This document shows, piece after piece, positions 51,849-61,090 of a stretch of DNA of 64,000 nt (the first letter of the stretch is position 1; each line of letters starts with the position of its first letter). The notes beneath the pieces were generated by a model. The model made no database searches. It was not told the origin of the DNA and saw only the letters and a program-made list of their open reading frames with translations. The stretch is from positions 310,001 through 374,000 of the forward strand of contig NZ_SLYD01000001.1 in NCBI RefSeq assembly GCF_004340945.1, given 5' to 3'. The stretch comes from Sphingomonas sp. PP-F2F-A104-K0414. GTDB taxonomy: Bacteria; Pseudomonadota; Alphaproteobacteria; Sphingomonadales; Sphingomonadaceae. Both the position numbers and the translations under genes were made by a program.

Positions 51849-52925
51849 CTAGAGGGTGTTCGCGACCGATAGCGGCGCGTGCGTCATCCTGGGCAACACA
51901 TGACGCGCGAACAGGTCGGCTTCCGCGGCGTGGGGGTAGCCTGAGAGGATGAACGCCTCGATCCCCATCTCCTGGTACATGGCGAGCTTGGCGAGCACCT
52001 GATCGGGATCGCCGACGATCGCCGCGCCGCACCCCGAGCGTGCGCGGCCGATGCCGGTCCACAGATTGTCCTCGGCATAGCCATCGGCCGACGCGCCCTC
52101 ACGCAGGGCCGCCTGCGCTGCGACTCCGGCAGACCCCGAGTCAAGCGACTTGGCACGGATCGCTGCGCCCTGTTCGGCATCGAGCTTCGAGAGCAGGCGA
52201 TCAGCGTATACCCGCGCTTCGTCCTCGGTCTCGCGGACGATGACGTGCGCGCGGTAGCCGAACCGCAGCGTGCGGCCGTGGCGAGCGGCGCGTGCGGTCA
52301 TGTCGGCGATGATGTCGGCGACCTTCTCGCGCGTGTCGGGCCACATCAGATAGACGTCGCATTCCTTCGCTGCCGCCTCGCGCGCGTCCGGCGACAGTCC
52401 ACCGAAATACAGCAACGGCGCCTTGCCCGACACGGTGCCGATCCGCGGCGGGTCGAGCTTCAGCTTCCAGAACTCACCGTCATGATCGAGCGGCTCGCCG
52501 TTCAGCAGCGTCTTGAGGATGCGCATGAGCTCGACCGTGCGGGCGTAGCGCGGGCCGGACGCCAGCGTCTCGCCGGGGAGGTCGGACGAGATGATGTTGA
52601 TGTTGAGCCGCCCGCCGAGCATCCGATCGATCGTCGCGATCTGGCGCGCGAGTTGCGGCGGCCAGCTTTCGCCGACGCGCACCGCCATCAGCAGCGCCAG
52701 CCGCCGGAGCATCGGCGCAATCGCCGCGGCGAACGCGGTGGTGTCGAGCCCTAGCGCATAGCCCGAGGGGAGCAGGATGTTGTCGTAGCCGCCGGTCTCC
52801 GCCTGGAGGACGATATCGCGGCAATGCTCCCAGCTCGATTGCAGCCGGGGATCGGGCATGCCGAGAAACTCGTAATCGTCGTCGCACAGCGCCGAGAACC
52901 AGCTGACTTCGCAGGATCTGGTCAT
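51849..52925 (-). CDS. SsuD-like LLM flavin monooxygenase
   Basis: A 358-residue FMNH2-dependent monooxygenase of the alkanesulfonate (SsuD) and luciferase superfamily. Matching blocks are GGYDNILLPSGYALGLD, MLRRLALLMAVRVGESWPPQLARQIATID, MLGGRLNINIISSDLPGE, RFGYRAHVIVRETEDEARVYADRLL and a late GDPDQVLAKLAMYQEMGIEAFILSGYPHAAEA. SsuD active-site features look broadly kept. It overlaps the aldo/keto reductase stop (ATGA) and is translated after it. No sulfonate ABC transporter or SsuE reductase is adjacent, so the substrate may differ. Cytoplasmic. Confidence 0.85.
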   Translation of the reverse strand: MTRSCEVSWFSALCDDDYEFLGMPDPRLQSSWEHCRDIVLQAETGGYDNILLPSGYALGLDTTAFAAAIAPMLRRLALLMAVRVGESWPPQLARQIATIDRMLGGRLNINIISSDLPGETLASGPRYARTVELMRILKTLLNGEPLDHDGEFWKLKLDPPRIGTVSGKAPLLYFGGLSPDAREAAAKECDVYLMWPDTREKVADIIADMTARAARHGRTLRFGYRAHVIVRETEDEARVYADRLLSKLDAEQGAAIRAKSLDSGSAGVAAQAALREGASADGYAEDNLWTGIGRARSGCGAAIVGDPDQVLAKLAMYQEMGIEAFILSGYPHAAEADLFARHVLPRMTHAPLSVANTL

Positions 52926-53830
52926 GGCAGCGCCTCGCCCCGTGCCGCGACCAGGACATCGTACCAGTCCTGCCGCGTCCAGGTGATCGCGAACGCCTGC
53001 GCCAGTTCGGCGATGCGCGCGGGGTTCTGCGTGCCGACAATCGGGATCGCCCGCACCGGATGCGCCATGATCCAGCTATACGCGGTCGCCGCCCGGCTCG
53101 CGCCCGTCTCGGCGGCCTTGCGATCGAGCGCCGCCGCCACCCCTGCGCTGCGCGCGTCGGCGGGCACCCCAAGCCGGCCACCGCCGAGCGGCGACCAGGC
53201 GAGCACCGCCATGTCGCGCTCCATCGCCTGATCGAACAGCCCGTTTTCGAGCGGTTCGAGGTGGAGTGGCGAGAACTCCGGCTGATGGCTGACGAGCGGA
53301 ATCGTTAGGAACGACGCCAGTGCCTGGGCCTGCGCGGGCGTGTAGTTCGACACGCCGACCGCGCGCACCTTGCCCGCCGTGACCATATCCTCGAGCGCGC
53401 GCGCCGCTTCCTGCGGGTGCGTGAGGATGTCGGGGCGATGGATCTGGTAGAGGTCGACCTGCTCGACACCGAGCCGGGTCAGCGAGGCATCGAGCGCCTT
53501 CGCCAGATAGGCCGGACTGGAATCATACGGGAGCGGCGGGAGGATGCCGCCCTTGGTGGACAGGACCATCCGCTCGCGCAGGCCGGGCGAGTCTGCGAAG
53601 ATGCGGCCGAGCAGCACTTCCGCATCGCCGAACCCGCCGGCGCCGTCGAACCCATAGATGTCGGCGGTGTCGAACAGCGTGACGCCCGCCTCGAACGCCG
53701 CCTCGATCAGCGTGCGTCCTTCAGCGACGCCGACTCCGGCGAACCGCCACATGCCCCAGGCTATCGGGCTGACAAGGATTCCGCTCTTGCCGAGGGGAAT
53801 GGCTTTGGGTGTAGGATCAAGCTGCGACAT
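52922..53830 (-). CDS. Aldo/keto reductase
   Basis: A 302-residue AKR similar to the YdhF class. The start IPLGKSGILVSPIAWGMWRFAG is family-typical, with tetrad residues in LFDTADIYGFDG (Asp, Tyr), LSTKGGI (Lys) and YQIHRPD (His). The cofactor motif is IPIVGTQNPARIAELAQA. It precedes and overlaps the SsuD-like gene. ATG 53830 is chosen over a GTG 9 bp upstream. The 26-bp gap to the divergent Gfo/Idh gene must hold both ribosome sites, so a promoter may overlap coding sequence. Confidence 0.88.
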   Translation of the reverse strand: MSQLDPTPKAIPLGKSGILVSPIAWGMWRFAGVGVAEGRTLIEAAFEAGVTLFDTADIYGFDGAGGFGDAEVLLGRIFADSPGLRERMVLSTKGGILPPLPYDSSPAYLAKALDASLTRLGVEQVDLYQIHRPDILTHPQEAARALEDMVTAGKVRAVGVSNYTPAQAQALASFLTIPLVSHQPEFSPLHLEPLENGLFDQAMERDMAVLAWSPLGGGRLGVPADARSAGVAAALDRKAAETGASRAATAYSWIMAHPVRAIPIVGTQNPARIAELAQAFAITWTRQDWYDVLVAARGEALP

Positions 53831-53856
53831 CGCTGTCACGAATAGGGGTAATAGGC

Positions 53857-54945
53857 TTGGTCGAGCAAGTACGTTATGGTTTGGTCGGAACCGGCATGAT
53901 GGGGGTCGAGCATCTCCAGAACCTGGCGGTCACCCCCGGCGCGGTGGTGACTGCGATCGCCGATCCGGTGAGTACGTCGCTAGGCTGGGCACGCGACGCG
54001 CTGGGTAAGCGCGGCGACGGCGTGCAGGAATTTGCCGATGCGGCAGCGCTCGCGCGCAGCGGGCTAGTCGATGCGGTGATCGTCGCCAGCCCGAACTACA
54101 CGCACCGCGACGTGCTGGCGCCGCTGTTCGATGCGGACGTGGCGATCCTCTGCGAAAAGCCGCTGGCGACGACGCTGGAGGACGCGCGCTGGGTCGTCGA
54201 TCGCGCCGCGCAGATGACGCGACCGTTCTGGACCGCGATGGAATATCGCTACATGCCGCCCGCCGCGGCGTTCATCGACCAAGTGCATGGCGGCCGGATC
54301 GGGCGCTTGCGGATGCTGTCGATCCGCGAACACCGCTTTCCGTTCCTGCCCAAGGTCGGCGACTGGAACCGCTTCAGCCGCAACACCGGCGGGACGATGG
54401 TCGAGAAATGCTGTCATTTCTTCGACCTTATGCGGCTGATCGTCCAGTCGGAACCGGTCCGTGTCTATTGCTCGGGCGCGATGGACGTGAACCATGTCGA
54501 CGAGCGCTATGACGGCGAACGGCCCGACATCATCGACAACAGCTATACGACGGTGGATTTCGCCAACGGCGTCCGCGCGATGCTCGACCTGTCGATGTTC
54601 GCAGACGGCGCCGAGAACCAGGAGGAGATCACCGCGGTCGGCGACGCTGCGCGGCTCGACGTGCTGATCCCGGAAGGCGCGTTGGTATTCAGCCCGCGCA
54701 CCGGTTTCCTCAATCCGAAACGGGTCGAGCGTCAGGTGATCGCGGTCGACCAGACCGCACTCGACGCCGGCAGCCATCACGGCTCGACCTTCTATCAGCA
54801 CCAAAAGTTCATCGCCGCGGTGCGCGGCGAAATCGGCGTCGAGGTTACCGCGCGCGATGGGCTCATGGCGGTCGCGATCGGCACCGCAGCGGAGGTCAGC
54901 GCGCGCACCAAGCGCGTGGTGGAAATGGCCGAACTCGGGTTTTGA
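53857..54945 (+). CDS. Gfo/Idh/MocA-family oxidoreductase
   Basis: A 362-residue NAD(P)-dependent sugar or polyol dehydrogenase. The Rossmann start is YGLVGTGMMGVEHLQNL, then VDAVIVASPNYTHRD and the signature ILCEKPLAT (catalytic-site Lys), followed by the alpha/beta C-domain with NTGGTMVEKCCHFFDLMRL, which includes the usual H-x-x-D. It starts at TTG 53857 after a purine-rich stretch (AGGGG). It is followed by a TonB receptor and MFS transporter on the same strand, suggesting catabolism of an imported sugar derivative or sugar acid. Confidence 0.9.
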   Translation: MVEQVRYGLVGTGMMGVEHLQNLAVTPGAVVTAIADPVSTSLGWARDALGKRGDGVQEFADAAALARSGLVDAVIVASPNYTHRDVLAPLFDADVAILCEKPLATTLEDARWVVDRAAQMTRPFWTAMEYRYMPPAAAFIDQVHGGRIGRLRMLSIREHRFPFLPKVGDWNRFSRNTGGTMVEKCCHFFDLMRLIVQSEPVRVYCSGAMDVNHVDERYDGERPDIIDNSYTTVDFANGVRAMLDLSMFADGAENQEEITAVGDAARLDVLIPEGALVFSPRTGFLNPKRVERQVIAVDQTALDAGSHHGSTFYQHQKFIAAVRGEIGVEVTARDGLMAVAIGTAAEVSARTKRVVEMAELGF

Positions 54946-55044
54946 ATGAAGCGGTACTTTGCACCCTCCAAGGCGAATTGGTGTATGACAGCGCAGGACA
55001 CCGTTTAACCTACCATTGAAGTAGGAATTGTGGAGGGGACGCGC

Positions 55045-57360
55045 ATGAAAACGCATTGGTTGCTGACGGGGGTGGCCTTGGCCGCAGGGCTAAGCGCACC
55101 GGCTTGGGCGCAGGATGCGCAAGCGATCCAGGCCGCATCGGACACATCGAACGACCAGGCCGCCGCCAGCCCGCCCGATGCGTCCGTGCCGGGCGAGATC
55201 GTCGTGACCGCGCAGAAGCGGTCGGAGCGTCTGCAGGATGTGCCGGTCGCGGTGTCGGTGATCTCGGGCGCGCAGATCGCCGCGCAGGGTGCGGTGAACC
55301 TCGAAGGCGCGCAGTACCTCGTGCCGACGCTCAACTTCCGCAAATCGGGCACGACGATCAACCAGTCGCTGTTCCTGCGCGGCGTCGGCACCTCGACCTT
55401 CTCGGTCGCGGGCGAGCCATCGATCTCCACGGTCGTCGACGGCGTCGTCTACAGCCGCGCGGGCGAGGCGTTCAGCGACCTGATCGACATCGACCGGATC
55501 GAAGTCCTACGCGGTCCGCAGGGCACGTTGTTCGGCAAGAACACGAGCGCCGGCGTCATCAACATCGTCACCCAGCGTCCCGGCAACGTGCTCGCCGGGT
55601 CGGTCGAGGGCTCGTTCTTCACCGGCAACGGCAACGAGTATCGGACGCGCGCGGCGCTCGACATTCCGGTCAGCGAGACGATCAAGAGCCGCTTCACCGG
55701 CTTCTACGGCAATTACGCGGGTAACATCCGCAACGTCGCGCACGATAACCGGCGCGTGAACGGGTACGAGCATTACGGTTTCCGCGGCATGGTCGTCGCC
55801 GATGCCACGCCCGACCTGACCTTCACGCTGATCGGCGACTATCGGCGGAGCAACGACGATTGCTGCGCCGAGGTCATCGGCACCACGCCGACCACCGGGC
55901 TCACCGCAAGCGTCCTGCCCGATCGCAACGGCAACAAGTCGCGGACCGTCAACCAGGACCTGATCACGCATACCGACGAAAAGAGCTGGGGCGTCTCGCT
56001 GCAAGCCGACGCGACGCTCGGCACGCAGACGGTGACGTACATCGGCTCGTACCGCGAATACGACAATACCGAGATCCGCGACGGCGACTGGCTGCCGACC
56101 GCGTATGTCGGCGCCAACCAGCTGCACGATTTCGGGCCGCAGACGAGCAACACCTTCACGCAGGAAGTCCGGATCGCGTCGCCGTCGAACCAGTTCTTCA
56201 GCTACGTGGTCGGCGCATTCTACTCGCGCGCGGAAACCGAGCGGACGTTCCGCCGCGACGACGTCGTCTGCACCGCCACGCCGACGCCGACCGTGCTCAC
56301 CCCGTGCTCGACCGCGGGCACGACGGTCACCCGGCCGACCGGCACCGCGGTGTTCGGCTCGACCTTCAAGAACCTCGCCTTTTTCGGGCAGGGCGTCTTC
56401 AACCTCACCGACCGGTTCCGCGCGATCGCCGGCGTCCGCTACACCAGCGACCAGCTCGACGTCTTCCACAGCCGCGTCACCACGCTGGCGGGGCCGGGCA
56501 TCAATCCGAGCTTCGGGCCGTTCGCGGGCAAGACGACCAACACCAACTGGTCGGGCAAGGGCGGCTTGCAGTTCGACGTCACGCCGCACTCGACCAGCTA
56601 CGCGACCTATTCGCGCGGCTATAAGGGCCCGGCGTTCAACATCTTCTACAATCTCGGCGCGACCGGCACCAACGTGATCGATCCGGAGACCGCCGACAGC
56701 TATGAGGTCGGCCTGAAGAACACGCTGTTCGGCGGCAAGCTGGTGGTCAACCTCGCGGCCTATTACGCCAAATATCACAATTTCCAGGCCAACAACCCGG
56801 ACGTGGTCGCCGGCGTGCTCGTCACCCGCTTCACCAATGCGGGCGACATCTCGACCCGCGGCGGCGAGCTCGACCTGCTCTACCGCCCGGTCCGCGATCT
56901 CAACATCTCGGGCGGGCTCGCCTATACCGACGCGCATGTCGACCAGTTCAAGATCCCGACCAACGGCTCGACCACCGGCGTCGTACCCGCGGGCACGCAA
57001 CTCGGCTATGCGCCGCGGTGGAAGGGGTCACTCGGCGGCGACTACCGAATCCGCACCGGCAGCAGCATCGATTTCACGCTGGGTGCGCAAGGCTCCTACC
57101 AGTCCAGCCAGATCTCGCAGTTCGATGCGAGCGCCGCGATCCGCGATGCGACTACGATCAAGGCGTACGGCCTGCTCGATCTTTCGGCCGGCATCGTCGA
57201 CGCGAAGGATGCGTTCAGGATCATACTCCAGGTGAAGAACGTGCTCGACACGAGCTTCGCCTCGTCGATCGTCAGTGGCGGGCCCGGTGGCGCCTATCGC
57301 TACATCATCCCGCGCGAGGCCGATCGCTACGCCGGCATCACCGCAAGGCTGAACTTTTGA
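55045..57360 (+). CDS. TonB-dependent receptor (771 aa)
   Basis: An outer-membrane receptor. The signal peptide is LLTGVALAAGLSAPAWAQ. The TonB box is GEIVVTAQKRSERLQ, the plug shows VPVAVSVISGAQIAAQG, LFLRGVGTSTFS and IEVLRGPQGTLFGKNTSAG, and the barrel ends in DRYAGITARLNF. ATG 55045 has GGAGGGGAC upstream. A small inverted repeat (CCTAC 55009-55013, GTAGG 55021-55025) sits in the leader. The MFS TTG start overlaps its stop (TTGA), so outer- and inner-membrane transport are coupled. The ligand is likely a sugar or sugar acid by context. Confidence 0.9.
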   Translation: MKTHWLLTGVALAAGLSAPAWAQDAQAIQAASDTSNDQAAASPPDASVPGEIVVTAQKRSERLQDVPVAVSVISGAQIAAQGAVNLEGAQYLVPTLNFRKSGTTINQSLFLRGVGTSTFSVAGEPSISTVVDGVVYSRAGEAFSDLIDIDRIEVLRGPQGTLFGKNTSAGVINIVTQRPGNVLAGSVEGSFFTGNGNEYRTRAALDIPVSETIKSRFTGFYGNYAGNIRNVAHDNRRVNGYEHYGFRGMVVADATPDLTFTLIGDYRRSNDDCCAEVIGTTPTTGLTASVLPDRNGNKSRTVNQDLITHTDEKSWGVSLQADATLGTQTVTYIGSYREYDNTEIRDGDWLPTAYVGANQLHDFGPQTSNTFTQEVRIASPSNQFFSYVVGAFYSRAETERTFRRDDVVCTATPTPTVLTPCSTAGTTVTRPTGTAVFGSTFKNLAFFGQGVFNLTDRFRAIAGVRYTSDQLDVFHSRVTTLAGPGINPSFGPFAGKTTNTNWSGKGGLQFDVTPHSTSYATYSRGYKGPAFNIFYNLGATGTNVIDPETADSYEVGLKNTLFGGKLVVNLAAYYAKYHNFQANNPDVVAGVLVTRFTNAGDISTRGGELDLLYRPVRDLNISGGLAYTDAHVDQFKIPTNGSTTGVVPAGTQLGYAPRWKGSLGGDYRIRTGSSIDFTLGAQGSYQSSQISQFDASAAIRDATTIKAYGLLDLSAGIVDAKDAFRIILQVKNVLDTSFASSIVSGGPGGAYRYIIPREADRYAGITARLNF

Positions 57361-58607
57361 CGGAAACCGTACAGAGCCCCTCCCCGGCCCCGTCGCCCGC
57401 CCCCGCGCCCACACAGTCCAAGGCGCGCTGGGTGGTCGTGGCGCTCGTATTCTTCGCGATCATGCTGAACTATGTCGATCGGCAGATCCTGGCGTTGCTG
57501 AAGCCGACGCTCGAGCAGGAGTTCGCCTGGTCGGATCAGGATTACGGCAACATGGCGTCGGCGTTCCAGTTCGCCGCCGCGGTCGCGTTTCTGGGGACCG
57601 GCTGGTTCATCGACCGGGTCGGTCTCCGGATCGGCTTTGCGGCAGGCGTATTCGTATGGAGCCTCGCCGGGATGGCGCACGCGTTCGTGTCGGGCGTGAG
57701 CGGATTCATCGGCGCGCGCGTTGTGCTCGGCGCGGCGGAGTCGATCGGCACGCCCGCCGCGGTCAAGTCCGCAGCGACCTATTTCGGCCCCAAGGACCGC
57801 TCGATCGCATTGGGGATCGGCAACACCGCGCCCAATGTCGGTGCGGTCATAACCCCGCTCGTCATCCCGGCGCTGGCGATCGCGTTCGGCTGGCGCGCGG
57901 CGTTCCTCGTCGCCGGTGGCCTGGGGCTGGTCTGGGTGGTCGCGTGGTTCGCGTTCAAGATGCCCGCCGCGATTGCCGAGACCGGCGGCCCCGCGCCGAT
58001 CCGCTGGATCGATCTGTTCAAGGATCGCCGGACGCTTGCCATCGCGGTCGCCAAAGTGCTGTCGGATCAGGTCTGGTTCTTCATGCTGTCGTGGTTGCCC
58101 GATCTGTTCCACCGGTTGTTCGGACTCCCGCAGGGTCAGGTCGGACTCCCCGTCGCGCTCGTCTATGCGCTCGCGGCCTGTGGCGCGCTCTCCGGCGGCT
58201 GGTTGCCGACCCGGTTGATGGCGCGCGGCTGGAGCCTGGATCGGGCGCGGAAATCCACGTTGCTCCTGTATGCGCTGCTGATCCTGCCGGTGCCGATCGT
58301 GCTGTCGCTGCAAAGCCCGTGGACCGCAGCGCTGGTGCTCGGCCTCGGGCTGTTCGCGCATCAGGGGTTTTCGACCAACGTCTTTGCGCTAACCACCGAC
58401 GTCATGCCGGCGCGGTCGGTCGGGTCGACGATCGGGATCGCGGCGTTCTGCGGCAATATGGGATCGATCGGCATGATCCAGCTGTCCGCCTGGTCGCTCG
58501 GCCACGGCTTTGGCTATGCGCCGATGTTGGCGATCTGCGCGGTCAGCTATCTGCTGGCGCTGGGGTTCATTCAGCTGCTCATCCCGCGGATCGAACCGGC
58601 CCGGTAG
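57357..58607 (+). CDS. MFS transporter, anion:cation symporter (ExuT-like)
   Basis: A 416-residue 12-helix MFS protein of the ACS family (hexuronate/galactonate/phthalate group). VVVALVFFAIMLNYVDRQILALLKP is the signature first helix, then WFIDRVGLRIGF, GARVVLGAAESIGTPAAVKSAATYFGPKDRS and ALGIGNTAPNVGAVITP. A Pro/Ala-rich N-terminal tail precedes helix 1. The start is TTG, overlapping the receptor stop. The 3' end overlaps the convergent LacI gene by 29 bp. It suggests the imported ligand is an organic or sugar acid, matching the Gfo/Idh enzyme. Confidence 0.9.
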   Translation: MTETVQSPSPAPSPAPAPTQSKARWVVVALVFFAIMLNYVDRQILALLKPTLEQEFAWSDQDYGNMASAFQFAAAVAFLGTGWFIDRVGLRIGFAAGVFVWSLAGMAHAFVSGVSGFIGARVVLGAAESIGTPAAVKSAATYFGPKDRSIALGIGNTAPNVGAVITPLVIPALAIAFGWRAAFLVAGGLGLVWVVAWFAFKMPAAIAETGGPAPIRWIDLFKDRRTLAIAVAKVLSDQVWFFMLSWLPDLFHRLFGLPQGQVGLPVALVYALAACGALSGGWLPTRLMARGWSLDRARKSTLLLYALLILPVPIVLSLQSPWTAALVLGLGLFAHQGFSTNVFALTTDVMPARSVGSTIGIAAFCGNMGSIGMIQLSAWSLGHGFGYAPMLAICAVSYLLALGFIQLLIPRIEPAR

Positions 58608-59586
58608 AGTCGCGCCGGATCAGTTCGAACGGGACTTCGATCCGCTTCACCGCGAACTCCGCGGCGAGCAGGAGATCCGCCGCCATGTAGCCGAGCGTGC
58701 GCGTCGGCTGGCGGATCGTCGTCAGCGCCGGCCAGACGAAGCGCGAGATCGCGTCGTCGCCAAAGCCCGCGATCGACAGGTCGGCCGGCACCGACAGCCC
58801 GCGGCGGTGTGCGACGCTGAGCACGCCGGCGGCCATGTCGTCGTTCGAGGCAAAGATCGCGGTGGGCGGCAGGCGGAGCGCGAGCAGCGCCTCGGCCGCG
58901 TCGGCGCCCGATGCGAAGTCATAGTCGCCGGGGCGGACCAGGACCGGATCGAACGCGATCTCGGCTTCGTCGAGCGCGGCGCGATAGCCGGCAAGTCGCT
59001 GCACGCTGGTCGCATAGCTCGCATGCCCCGAGACGAAGCCGATGCGGCGGTGGCCAAGCGCCAGCAGATGCCGCGTCATCACGGTCGCGGCGCCGATATT
59101 GTCGATGAACACCGACGCGGTGAGGTCGAGATCGGTGCCCGGCGAGACGCGAACGAACCGGACGTTACGACGCGCCATGAGCGCCAGCACTTCGGGATAG
59201 TCGGTAGCGGGCGGCGTCAGGATCAGTCCGTCGACACCCGATCCATCGATCAGGCTCTCGATATCGTCGATCAGCCGGTCGGAATCATGGTCATAGGGCT
59301 GCGCGATCATCCGCACACCATCGAGCAGGCAGCGGTCGCGGATACCCGACTGCATCTCGTAGACGTAATACGGACTGGGGTTGTCGCAGGCGAGCGCGAT
59401 CTGGAAGCTGCGATGCCCCGCCAGCGTCCGCGCCGCCATGTTTGGCCGGTATTTGAGCGTCGCGAACGCCGCCGTCACCCGCGCGCGCGTCGCATCCGAC
59501 ACGCGTGCCTCGTTGTTCAGGACGCGCGACACCGTCTTGATGGACACGTCGGCAAGTCGTGCGACATCGTTGATCGTTGGCCGCAC
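58579..59586 (-). CDS. suxR: LacI-family repressor of the sucrose locus
   Basis: A 335-residue LacI/GalR regulator. The helix-turn-helix is TINDVARLADVSIKTVSRVL, and the hinge RPNMAARTLAG is followed by the sugar-binding domain (IALACDNPSPYYVYEMQSG ... FASNDDMAAGVLSVAHRRG). The start is GTG 59586 with AAGGGG upstream. It follows the transporter of the sux-like cluster on the same strand after 187 bp, matching SuxR in Xanthomonas. Assignment to sux is by context; control of the neighbouring sugar-acid unit is an alternative. Confidence 0.85.
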   Translation of the reverse strand: MRPTINDVARLADVSIKTVSRVLNNEARVSDATRARVTAAFATLKYRPNMAARTLAGHRSFQIALACDNPSPYYVYEMQSGIRDRCLLDGVRMIAQPYDHDSDRLIDDIESLIDGSGVDGLILTPPATDYPEVLALMARRNVRFVRVSPGTDLDLTASVFIDNIGAATVMTRHLLALGHRRIGFVSGHASYATSVQRLAGYRAALDEAEIAFDPVLVRPGDYDFASGADAAEALLALRLPPTAIFASNDDMAAGVLSVAHRRGLSVPADLSIAGFGDDAISRFVWPALTTIRQPTRTLGYMAADLLLAAEFAVKRIEVPFELIRRDSTGPVRSAG

Positions 59587-59773
59587 GCAGTCCCCTTCCC
59601 TCGCTGCCCGCGCTTCGGAAATTCCGGTCCGACATCGCCGCAGGCTTAAGGCTGTACAGTCTTCCTATCGACCTTCCAGCCGCGCACCACGAAAATCCTT
59701 CGTGCTTGTCGACCAGGGTCGTCGACCATCGGTAATAGGATTGCAGGGGCAGCCCTTGTGCGTGCCGATAACC

Positions 59774-61090
59774 TTACAGATCGGCGACAGCCCGCTTCGG
59801 CCCCCCGGCGTTCACGCGCAGCGTCGCGACGGTTCCGGCGAGCATCAGCGCCCCCGCGACGTACAGCATCGCGCGCGCATCGCCGCCCAGCAGCGACCGG
59901 TAGAATAACGGCACGGTCAGGCTCTCGATCATCATCGGCACGACGATGAACATGTTGAAGATGCCCATGTAGATACCGAACCGCGCCGGCGGGACGGTAT
60001 CGGTCAGCATGACATAGGGGTTGCCCATCATGCTCGCCCAGCCGAGCCCGATCCCGATCATCGGTAGGTACAGCCAGCCCTCGACGCCGATGCCGGGGAT
60101 TGCCAGCATCGCCGCACCCGACGCGGCGAGGCACACCGCGTGGACGACGCGCGCGCCGTAGCGCTTCGTCACCGGGACCAGCATAAGCGCGCTGACGAAC
60201 GCGACCGCATTGTAGAATGCGCCGATCTGCCCGACGGTCAGCGCGGCGTCGCGAAACCCCTGGCTCGCAGGATCGGCGGTGCCGTGAAGCGAACGCGCCA
60301 GCGCGAACGCGATGAACTGCCAATAGGCGAACATCGCATACCATTGGCACAGCATCGCGACGCCGAGCTGGCGCATCGCCGGCGGCATATCGCGGATCGC
60401 GGCGACGACGTCGCGCAGCGCACTGCCGAACGTGACCTTGTCGGCCTGCATCGCCGCGCGCTCCTCGGCAGACAGCGGCAGTTCGGGGACGCGGATCACC
60501 GACCAGACGATCGTCGACAGCGACAGCACCGCACCAACGAGGAAGGCGATCCGGGTGATATCGGGAATGCCGTTGGCATCGACCGCATCCTTGTTCATCC
60601 CCCACCACACCAACAGCGACGGCGCGAGATAGGAGAGCGTCTGCGCGAGACCGGTGAACGCCGCCTGGATCAGGAAGCCGGTCGGCCGCTGGTCCTCCGA
60701 CAGCCGGTCGCCGACATAGGCGCGATAGGGCTCCATCGTGACGTTGTTGGCGGCATCGAGGATCCACAACAGGCTGGCGGCGACCCACAGGGCCGGGCTG
60801 TACGGCATCGCCAACAGGCACAGGCTGCACAGGATCGCGCCGACCAGGAAATACGGCGTACGCCGTCCCAGTCGGCTGGTAGTCTTGTCGGACAGTGCGC
60901 CGATCAGCGGCTGGACGAGCAGCCCGGTCATTGGTCCCGCCAGCCACAATAGCGGCATCGAGGCCTCGTCGGCGCCGAGATAGCCGTAGATCGGCGCCAT
61001 GTTCGCCTGCTGCAAGCCGAACGAGAATTGCAGGCCGAGGAACCCGAGGTTCATCTCGATGATGCGCGCCAGCGACAGACGGGGTTTCAT
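59774..61090 (-). CDS. suxC: Sucrose:H+ symporter-like MFS transporter
   Basis: A 438-residue 12-helix transporter. MNLGFLGLQFSFGLQQANMAPIYGYLGA and LWLAGPMTGLLVQPLIGALSDKTTSRLGRRTPYFLVGA are the hallmark blocks of the GPH/SLC45-like sucrose carriers. The ATG overlaps the amylosucrase stop (ATGA). It likely imports sucrose across the inner membrane for the cytosolic amylosucrase, as SuxC does in Xanthomonas. Confidence 0.88.
   Translation of the reverse strand: MKPRLSLARIIEMNLGFLGLQFSFGLQQANMAPIYGYLGADEASMPLLWLAGPMTGLLVQPLIGALSDKTTSRLGRRTPYFLVGAILCSLCLLAMPYSPALWVAASLLWILDAANNVTMEPYRAYVGDRLSEDQRPTGFLIQAAFTGLAQTLSYLAPSLLVWWGMNKDAVDANGIPDITRIAFLVGAVLSLSTIVWSVIRVPELPLSAEERAAMQADKVTFGSALRDVVAAIRDMPPAMRQLGVAMLCQWYAMFAYWQFIAFALARSLHGTADPASQGFRDAALTVGQIGAFYNAVAFVSALMLVPVTKRYGARVVHAVCLAASGAAMLAIPGIGVEGWLYLPMIGIGLGWASMMGNPYVMLTDTVPPARFGIYMGIFNMFIVVPMMIESLTVPLFYRSLLGGDARAMLYVAGALMLAGTVATLRVNAGGPKRAVADL

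Noticed and set aside
51849..52925. True alkanesulfonate monooxygenase operon (ssuEADCB)
   Set aside because: There is no SsuE reductase or ABC transporter nearby, and the enzyme overlaps an aldo/keto reductase. The sulfonate role is therefore not asserted.
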